Positions 56,997 to 64,000 of a DNA stretch of 64,000 bases are shown piece by piece. Within the stretch, counting starts at the first letter, position 1. Each line of letters opens with the position of its first letter. A program made the translations under genes and the position numbers. This DNA is from CAWAVN01 sp963844315 (GTDB lineage Bacteria > Planctomycetota > Planctomycetia > Planctomycetales > Planctomycetaceae), in contig CAWJOC010000021.1 of assembly GCA_963844315.1 (NCBI GenBank), positions 62,001 to 126,000 on the forward strand. The letters are read 5' to 3'. The notes beneath the pieces were generated by a model. The model was given only the letters and a program-made list of their open reading frames with translations, was not told the DNA's origin and made no database searches.

Positions 56997-58790
56997 ATGA
57001 AACTGGCGACGAAACTCACCGCGATGGCCTTGATGGGTCTCGCCGTGACCTTGGGAGCGTCCTGTGGCCGGGCGGAGTCCACGGAAGAACTGGAAGCCCA
57101 GGCCAAGAAACTCGTCGAGGACAAAAGCGAGAAATACGATACCGTTCAAGAAGCCCTCAAGCAGATTTCCCAAATCGGGGTGAAGCCCTTGGATTGGCCG
57201 CAGTGGGGCGGAAGCGGGGCGCGGAACAACACGCCAATGGGCAAGGACATCCCCACCGAGTGGGACGTGGAAAGCGGACAGAACATTCTCTGGAAAGCGA
57301 AACTGGGTTCCCAAACCTACGGCAACCCCGTGGTCGCCAACGGGAAAGTTTACGTGGGAACCAACAATGGCGCCGCTTACATTGCCCGTTATCCCTACAA
57401 CAACGATGTCCGCGTCGATTTGGGCTGCCTGTTGTGCTTCGATGAAAAGACGGGCGAATTTCTCTGGCAGCATTCCAGCCCGAAACTGCCTTCCGGCCGG
57501 GTTCACGATTGGCCGGAGCAGGGCATTTGCTGCTCGCCTTATGTGGATGGCGAGCGATTGTGGTTCGTGACCAGTCGGGGCGAAGTGCTGTGCCTGGATA
57601 CCCAAGGCTTCCACGACGGCGAGAACGATGGCCCGTATAAAGCCGAGGACAACGAGAACAAAAACGAAGCCGACGTGATCTGGCGCTACGACATGATGGG
57701 CCAGATGGGCGTCTCGCAGCACAACATGTGCTCTTGCTCGGTGACGTGCGCTGGGGAGATTCTCGTGGTCTGCACGTCCAACGGCGTGGATGAATCCCAC
57801 ATCAACCTGCCCGCCCCCAATGCGCCCAGCTTCTTCGGCATCGACCGCAACAACGCCAAGGTGCTGTGGACCGACAAATCCCCCGGAACCAACATCCTGC
57901 ACGGCCAATGGTCCTCACCCTGTTACGGCGTGTTCGACGGCCAAGAACAAGTCATGTTCGCCGGCGGCGACGGCTGGCTTTACAGCTTCGACCCCAAAGG
58001 CGACGGCCAAGGCAAAAGCAAGGTCCTCTGGAAGTTCGACGCCAACCCCAAGGAAACCAAGTACATCCTGGGCGGTCGCGGAACCAGAAACGAAATTATC
58101 GCCACCCCGGTGATTTACGATGGGCTGGTTTACATGGCTGTGGGTCAGGATCCGGAGCACGGCGAAGGCGACGGCCACTTGTGGTGCATCGACCCCAAGG
58201 GCCGGGGCGACATCAGCCCGGACCTCTCCGTGGATGCCCAAGGCAAGGAAATCCCACACCGAAGGCTGCAAGCGGTGGATAAGTCCAAAGGCGAAAAGAC
58301 CAAGCCCAACCCGAACTCCAAGCTGGTCTGGCATTACGACTTCAACGACGCCGACGGCAACGGCAAGCGAGACTTCGAGGAAGTCATGCACCGCTCCTGC
58401 GGGACGGTGGCGATCAAGAACGACCTGTTGTTCATCGCGGACTTCAGCGGCTTGTTCCACTGCGTGGATGCCAAGCAGGTCGATGAGGACGGCAAGCCCA
58501 CGGTGTATTGGACCTACGACATGTTCGCCGCCGCCTGGGGATCACCTTTGATCGTCGAGGACAAAGTCTACATCGGCGATGAAGACGGCGACATCGCCAT
58601 CTTCAAGCTGTCCAAAGAGAAAGCCGCCGCCGAGCCGATTGCCGAGATCAACATGGGGAATTCGGTGTACTCCACACCCATCGTGGCCAACAACGTGCTT
58701 TACATCGCCAACAAGAACACGCTCTACGCCATCAGCAGCCAGGCCGGCGCGGGCGGCGATGGCAACGCGCGGGCCAAAAAATCCGAATGA
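56997..58790 (+). CDS. PQQ-like beta-propeller protein with EF-hand-like loop
   Basis: A 597-residue protein from ATG 56997 (RBS GGAG). Signal peptide KLTAMALMGLAVTLGASCGRAES; ASC-G could be a lipobox, making it a lipoprotein. Propeller repeats include DEKTGEFLWQHSS, GLVYMAVGQDPEHGEG, KVYIGDEDGDIAIFKL and NVLYIANKNTLYAIS. An EF-hand-type loop DADGNGKRDFEE (about residues 451-462) has Asp/Asn/Glu at all calcium positions, just after LVWHYDFND. It lies 147 bases after its PQQ-like partner, likely the same operon. Periplasmic or outer-membrane role; cofactor not proven. Confidence 0.88.
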   Translation: MKLATKLTAMALMGLAVTLGASCGRAESTEELEAQAKKLVEDKSEKYDTVQEALKQISQIGVKPLDWPQWGGSGARNNTPMGKDIPTEWDVESGQNILWKAKLGSQTYGNPVVANGKVYVGTNNGAAYIARYPYNNDVRVDLGCLLCFDEKTGEFLWQHSSPKLPSGRVHDWPEQGICCSPYVDGERLWFVTSRGEVLCLDTQGFHDGENDGPYKAEDNENKNEADVIWRYDMMGQMGVSQHNMCSCSVTCAGEILVVCTSNGVDESHINLPAPNAPSFFGIDRNNAKVLWTDKSPGTNILHGQWSSPCYGVFDGQEQVMFAGGDGWLYSFDPKGDGQGKSKVLWKFDANPKETKYILGGRGTRNEIIATPVIYDGLVYMAVGQDPEHGEGDGHLWCIDPKGRGDISPDLSVDAQGKEIPHRRLQAVDKSKGEKTKPNPNSKLVWHYDFNDADGNGKRDFEEVMHRSCGTVAIKNDLLFIADFSGLFHCVDAKQVDEDGKPTVYWTYDMFAAAWGSPLIVEDKVYIGDEDGDIAIFKLSKEKAAAEPIAEINMGNSVYSTPIVANNVLYIANKNTLYAISSQAGAGGDGNARAKKSE

Positions 58791-58928
58791 CCAAGGCGAG
58801 CAGACCAACCTACGGTCGGTGCCCGCGTCAGCCCCATGATTTCTTGAATTGGATAGACAATCATTGAGGACAAACCAAAAGAGGATTGCAGCAATGGCTT
58901 CAATCCTCTTTTTCCTGCGCCGTAAACC

Positions 58929-59417
58929 ATGCCAGAAAGGAATGCCACATTCATGGAGGAAGACTACCTCACGGAAGCGATCCGGTTGGCGGTCGAGTCC
59001 GTTCAAAATGGCGGCGGGCCGTTTGGGGCGGTGATTGTGCGCGACGGCCGGATCATCGCGCGGGGAACCAATCGCGTGACCACCTCGAACGATCCCACCG
59101 CCCATGCCGAGATCATCGCCATCCGCGAAGCCTGCCAAGCGCTTGGGGACTTTCGGCTCTCGGGCTGCGTGCTTTACACAAGCTGCGAACCATGTCCCAT
59201 GTGCCTCTCCGCCAGCTATTGGGCCAGGCTTTCGGAAATTATCTATGCGGGCAGCCAGTCCGAAGCCGCCTTAGGTGGGTTCGATGATGCGTTTCTCTAC
59301 CGCGAGCTTTCGCTCTCGAAAGAAGACAGAACGCTGCCAATCCGGCGGATGTTGGCAGACAAAGGAACCGAACCCTTCGAAGCTTGGAAAAACTTCGCGG
59401 GCCGGGTGGAGTATTGA
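58929..59417 (+). CDS. Nucleoside/guanine deaminase, cytidine deaminase-like
   Basis: A 162-residue zinc enzyme. HAE at residues 59-61 (His ligand and catalytic Glu) and PCPMC with C89 and C92 give the zinc site. The length and GGPFGAVIVRDG...TNRVTTSNDPTAHAEI fit bacterial guanine deaminase (GuaD-like) rather than TadA, whose RNA-binding C-terminus is absent. Start ATG 58929 or 58953; the first is nearer a GAAAGGA-like context. Purine salvage is likely. Confidence 0.87.
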   Translation: MPERNATFMEEDYLTEAIRLAVESVQNGGGPFGAVIVRDGRIIARGTNRVTTSNDPTAHAEIIAIREACQALGDFRLSGCVLYTSCEPCPMCLSASYWARLSEIIYAGSQSEAALGGFDDAFLYRELSLSKEDRTLPIRRMLADKGTEPFEAWKNFAGRVEY

Positions 59418-59528
59418 CCAATATCAGTTGTGGGGTTTCAGTTTTTGGCTGGATTGGTTTTCCTACAGTCTACGGCCTATAGTGTACAGCCTCTCCCATT
59501 GGGATTTCCTCACGGAAGGCATCCTACC

Positions 59529-60287
59529 ATGAATCGCCTCAAACCATGGGTCGGCAAAGCTTGGGCGCTTCTCGCGCGTTTGGTGCGGGATGATTTTGCC
59601 ATGCTGGTGGGCCTGTGCCTGATTGCGGGCGGGCTTTGGGCGTTCGTGGAGTTGGCGGATGAAGTCACGGAGCAAGAGACGCAATCCTTCGATGAAACGA
59701 TTCTGCTTGCCTTAAGAAACCCGAACGATCACAAGGATCCCGTGGGACCCGGCTGGGTGGAGGAGATGGGCCGGGATTTCACGGCCTTGGGCGGAGTCGC
59801 GTTTCTGACAATGTTGACGTTCACGCTCGCGGGTTATTTGCTCTTGGAGAAAAAGCCGCACTTGGCGGTGTTTTTGGTGGTGACGATCATCGGGGGGACG
59901 GTGGCCAGTTACCTGCTCAAATCCGTCTACAGCGTACCCCGGCCCGATCTGGTCCCGCACGGATCGATTGTTTACACAAGCAGTTTTCCCAGCGGGCACT
60001 CGATGATGTCCGCCGTCACCTACCTCACATTAGCCGTTGTTCTAGCGCGTGCTCACGCCCGGCGGCGGGTGAAATCCTATTTCATCGCGATCGCGGCGCT
60101 TTTGACAATCGCCGTCGGCATCAGCCGGGTGTATCTGGGAGTGCATTGGCCCACGGACGTATTGGCCGGTTGGACCGCCGGAACCGTCTGGGCCGCCAGT
60201 TGCTGGCTCATCGCCCGCCGATTGCAGCAGCGCGGCCAACTCGAATCCGAAGGCGTCGAAACCCAAGTCCCGGCCTCGGATGATTAA
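59529..60287 (+). CDS. PAP2-family membrane phosphatase
   Basis: A 252-residue protein with five to six TM helices. Acid-phosphatase motifs: K131xxxxxxRP (KSVYSVPRP), PSGH at 154-157, and SRVYLGVHWPTD (R200, H206, D210). Such enzymes dephosphorylate undecaprenyl pyrophosphate or phosphatidylglycerol phosphate, linking to peptidoglycan or lipid metabolism. Start ATG 59529 chosen because the upstream extension is low-complexity. Confidence 0.88.
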   Translation: MNRLKPWVGKAWALLARLVRDDFAMLVGLCLIAGGLWAFVELADEVTEQETQSFDETILLALRNPNDHKDPVGPGWVEEMGRDFTALGGVAFLTMLTFTLAGYLLLEKKPHLAVFLVVTIIGGTVASYLLKSVYSVPRPDLVPHGSIVYTSSFPSGHSMMSAVTYLTLAVVLARAHARRRVKSYFIAIAALLTIAVGISRVYLGVHWPTDVLAGWTAGTVWAASCWLIARRLQQRGQLESEGVETQVPASDD

Positions 60288-60714
60288 GGATTTAATTCCG
60301 ATGAATGACGAACTCCAAGTGTGGCACTGCCGGTCAATTTTTCATAAAGAACGTATGAATATGTCCCTTCTCTCTCCTGCGACGGGAGTAGGCTGGCCGT
60401 CAAGAGTGCCGGATGACAGGTGGACGTAGCTCACGAGCAGATGTTCGATCGGCAATTCGTCTCCCAGCAATCGGACGCTTAGCACCTCGTAGCGCTCCAG
60501 GGGCAGATGTGCGGACGAAGATTCTGCCATTCCAATGATACCGAAATCTGACCCGACCCGTCGATCATTCGACAAACTCAGACTCCTGCTGCATTTTTGC
60601 GGAAGAGTCGCTAAAACACTCTTCGGACGGAATCGGTATCTAGTTCTTGGAGAGAATCGCGGCACGCGCGGGCCGCGAGGGATCCCGAACGACATTTCCC
60701 AGGAAGGTGTCCGC
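60288..60714. other. Intergenic region upstream of the kinase, nothing recognised
   Basis: No gene is supported; a longer kinase N-terminus from 60535 would read low-quality sequence (RSFDKLRLLLHFCGRVAK) and is not preferred over ATG 60715, which follows AGGAAGG. Confidence 0.45.
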
Positions 60715-63700
60715 ATGATGACTCCCCCCAGCGCCGACCGGAATCTGCTTTTCGGCATCCTGGCCGTGCAGATGGATTTTGTGACGCAAGATTCGCTCAT
60801 CAAGGCGATGAATGCCTGGGTCTTGAACAAATCCAAACCGTTGGGCGAGTTGTTGGTCGCGGAGGGGGCATTGTCCGCCGACCGCCGGGCGTTATTGGAA
60901 GCGTTGGTCGAGGAGCATCTCAAACAACATAACCAGGATGTCTCCCAAAGCCTGGCCGCGGTGAGTTCGGTCACGTCCGCCCGCGAAGCCTTGGGACAGA
61001 TTTCCGACCAGGATGTGCAAGCCAGCCTCGCGGGGCTTTCGGTTCGGGACAAGTCGGGGACCACGCAGCGTCCGCAAGGCAACGCCGCCGACACGCTGGC
61101 GACTCCCATGCCGACCATGAGCGTGAACGTCAAATCGCTGCCGGGCTTTCGGTATCAGATTCTCCGGCCCCATGCCAAGGGCGGCTTGGGGGAAGTCTTG
61201 GTGGCCCGCGATCAGGAATTGCACCGCGAAGTGGCGCTCAAGCAGATTCAAGAAGGCCGGGCGGACGATCCCGACAACCAGGCCCGGTTTTTGTTGGAAG
61301 CCGAGATCACCGGCGGGCCTAGAGCATCCGGGCATCGTGCCGGTTTACGGGCTGGGATATTACCAGGACGGGCGGCCTTATTATGCGATGCGGTTCATTC
61401 GCGGGGACAGTTTGAAGGAGGCCATTGCCCGCTATCACCGCAAATCGCCCGACGCCGTGGAAGACACCCAGGCGACCGAATCCAATTTGCCGGGGCGGGA
61501 CGGCGGGTGGACTTGCACAGGCCGCTCGGTGACGGAGTGCAATCTGGAACTGAGGGGACTGCTCCGGCGGTTCATTGATGTCTGCAACGCCATCGCCTAT
61601 GCCCATAGCCGGGGCGTGTTGCACCGCGATTTGAAGCCGGGCAACATCATGCTGGGGAAGTACGGCGAGACCTTGGTCGTCGATTGGGGCCTGGCCAAGC
61701 CGCATTCCGTCGCCCCGCCTACGGATTCCGTCGAGCCTCAGTTGGAACCCTTCTCCGGCAGCGGGACGGCCCAAACGTTGATGGGATCCGCCGTGGGCAC
61801 GCCGCAGTACATGAGTCCCGAACAAGCGGCGGGACGGCTGAACCAATTGGGACCGGCGAGCGATGTTTACAGCCTGGGAGCCACGCTGTATTGCCTGCTC
61901 ACAGGGCAGGCTCCGTTTCAAGGGCAGGACGTGGGCGCGATGCTCAAACGGGTCCAGAACGGCGAATTCCCTCCGCCCCGGCAGATCGACCGCCACATTT
62001 CGCCATCGCTCGAAGCCATTTGCCTCAAGGCGATGGCGCTCGATCCCAAAAACCGCTACGCCTCACCTCGCGGTTTGGCGGAGGACATCGAAAACTGGCT
62101 GGCCGATGAACCGGTCGCCGCGCACAAGGATTCGGTGTATGAGAAAGCCTGCCGATGGTCGCGTCGGCATAAGCCCTGGGTCATCGCGGGCACGCTGCTG
62201 TTGTTGACGGCACTCGTGGGATTGATCGGCAGCAACATCCTCATCAATCACGAACGCGAACGCACCCAAGATGCGTCGCGGAAACCGAACGCTCCAAACA
62301 GGCAACCGAAGATGCCCTTTCCAAAGCTCAAGCCGCCGAATCCGCCCGCATCGAAGCCCAGGTGAACGCGCTCTTGCAAGCCCAGCCGGATTCGGTCCCC
62401 ATCATTTTGGCGGCAATCAAACCCGCGCGGGAAAAAGTTCTGCCTTTGCTCAGAACGCATCTCGCAAACGAAAACCTCTCCGCTGGGAAAACCATGCGGA
62501 TCCATTTGGCCTTGCTGGCCGAGCAACCGGAATTGCTCGATGAACTTCGGCAGGAACTTCTCAAAGCGGATGCGGAGGAATTCGCGATGCTCCGCGAAGG
62601 ACTAAAGGGGTATGAGGCGGAACTCAAGGAACCGCTTTGGGACATTCTGCTCGATGAGAAAGCCGAAGCCAAAGCCCGCTTCCGGGCGGCGTGCGCATTG
62701 GCGGCGTTCGATCCTCTGGACTCCCAATGGCCGGGGCTGGCGGATCAGGTCGCTTCATGGCTGGTCCATGAAAACCCCTTGGTGCTGGGCACGTGGGTGG
62801 AAATGCTCGAACCAGTGCGCGGGGCGCTCTTGCCGTTTTTGGCCCGGTTGTTTCGCGAGAGCACGGCCCCGGAAATCCGCAGCGTGGCCAACAACGTGGT
62901 AGGGCTTTGGGCTGCCGACCAATTGGAATTGCTCGCCGGTCTTTTGAAAGACGCCGACCCCGCCCAGTTCGCGGCTCTCATCCCGCAACTCCAAGCGAGG
63001 AAAGCCGAAGCCCTGGCGTATTTTCAAAACGCGCTCAAAGAAACCCTCACTCCGAAATGGCCCGACAATCCCAACGAATGGCCCAATCCCGAACCGCGTT
63101 TCGCCGAGGAAATCGAGCGTGCCGATGGTCTCATCACGGACACGTTCGCCTTGGTCCAGACTTTGCCTTTGGAGCAATTCGCCGGCCTGGCCGATGGACT
63201 GAAACCCGCCGGTTATCGTCCCAGCAGGTCTCGGCCCTATCCGTCGCGCGGGAATATTCTGGTCGCGGCGGTTTGGGAGCGGGACAACAAACCGTTCCAT
63301 TTGGAAACCTCGCTCACGAAGGAGGCCTTGCTTGAAAAGAATAAAACCCTAACGGCTTCAGGCTTTGCTCCGGTGGATGCCAGTGGCTTTCTGTCATTCC
63401 AAGAAGGATTGCATGAAGGACCGAGTCCCGAACATTACGGGGCGATTTGGGTCCGGTCGAATTTGGAGCCGGGCGATTCGGTGCTCTTGTGCGGGTTGGA
63501 GACCGCAACCTTCGAGAAAGCGCTGGCCGTCTATCTCCGGCAATCGAACCCCTTCGGCATGACGACGCTGCAAGCCTTTGATGCCGGGCAGAATGCCCTT
63601 CGCTTTACCGCCTTGATGCAACTCCGCCCGGAGAAGCGGACCTGGACTAGCACGTGGTCCGCGACGGAGCAGAAATTCGAGATCATGGAAACGCCCAGTT

Positions 63701-64000
63701 GGGTCCAAACCGACGTTTCGCTCCGGCATCTCGCGGAACCGCCCGCCGTGGAGACCCCATTCCAGGATGCGCTCGACGACTTGTCCGGCACCGACCTGGA
63801 AGGTGGATTGGGGCTGGCCTATATCCGGCCCTATAAAGAAGGCATCATCGCTTTGGGCGAGGGACGCAATGAACGGGCCGTGGAGTCTTTCACGGAGGCT
63901 CTCAACGTGGTTCAGCTCCTGCCCCAGCCTTTCTATTTTCGGGCGCTGGCCCATGCCCGATTGGGGAACGCGGATCTGGCGAAACAGGATACTCAGCAAG
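60715..64000 (+). CDS. Large Ser/Thr protein kinase, transmembrane, 3' partial (two frameshifts)
   Basis: Over 1,090 residues, open at the window end. A planctomycete-type N-terminal helical domain (NLLFGILAVQMDFVTQDSLI, PLGELLVAEGALSAD) precedes the kinase domain: glycine loop KGGLGEVLVARD, VALKQI Lys, HRDLKPGNIML catalytic loop, VVDWGLAK (DWG for DFG), and GTPQYMSPEQAAG. Shifts lie near 61312 and 62268. One TM helix (PWVIAGTLLLLTALVGLIG) follows, then coiled coil (AETERSKQATEDALSKAQAA) and a long extracytoplasmic or soluble region, with a TPR-like unit near the end (FYFRALAHARLGNADLAKQD). Signalling protein; target unknown. Confidence 0.87.

Overview
The window is about 58-60% GC and most likely comes from a planctomycete (Planctomycetota, perhaps close to Gemmatales). 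This is inferred from the gene families: large multihaem c-type cytochromes, one fused to LVIVD repeats; PQQ-like beta-propeller proteins; a giant Ser/Thr kinase; a secretin-like/trypsin fusion; an Rpn-family nuclease of the kind abundant in this phylum; and a Gram-negative envelope gene set (mreBCD, a class B PBP, lpxD, lpxI). No rRNA, tRNA, CRISPR array or recognisable transposase was seen.

Layout. 1-2588: 3' part of a secretin-like protein fused to a trypsin-like protease. 2999-7282 (+): a giant multihaem cytochrome with LVIVD repeats, ending at a terminator shared with a convergent minus-strand locus (18007 to 7367). Read in its own direction, that locus encodes a protein with two cyclic-nucleotide-binding domains and four [4Fe-4S] clusters, a small four-helix-bundle gene with an in-frame stop, a multi-TM b-type-like membrane protein carrying a tandem KLSPLEQMKAK repeat region and a zinc ribbon, a membrane-anchored decahaem cytochrome, and two pentahaem cytochromes. 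Together with the convergent gene this gives 30 haem c motifs. A divergent histidine kinase and an AAA+ response regulator lacking the GAFTGA loop follow (18319-21263). This 2.9-21 kb block is the best candidate for an undescribed system: a signal-gated electron conduit across the envelope.

21.4-28.2 kb: accessory and housekeeping genes (small unknown protein, WalJ-like metallo-beta-lactamase, DUF1653, epimerase, POTRA-domain periplasmic protein, SDR). 28.3-34.5 kb (-): a DUF5682, VWA and SWIM zinc-finger module whose VWA-SWIM junction holds an 865-bp segment flanked by inverted repeats. 34.9-44.7 kb (+): mreB, mreC, mreD, PBP2, lpxD, lpxI and a polytopic membrane protein. 45.0-47.3 kb: padR plus a HAAS/STN-type protein. 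47.4-53.8 kb: lipoprotein, dapB, cupin, orphan ABC ATPase, Rpn-family nuclease, SANT-like small protein, bioB. 54.2-60.3 kb (+): two PQQ-like propeller proteins, nucleoside deaminase, PAP2 phosphatase. 60.7 kb to the end: a Ser/Thr kinase running off the window.

Many clearly conserved genes are broken by single-base shifts, often in C/G runs or GCGC stretches (roughly 30 in 64 kb), and two by in-frame TGA. Conserved protein resumes after every break, so most are probably sequence or assembly errors. I therefore annotate whole genes across the breaks and give the approximate break points. Intergenic DNA is rich in recurrent hairpin and inverted-repeat families, catalogued below.
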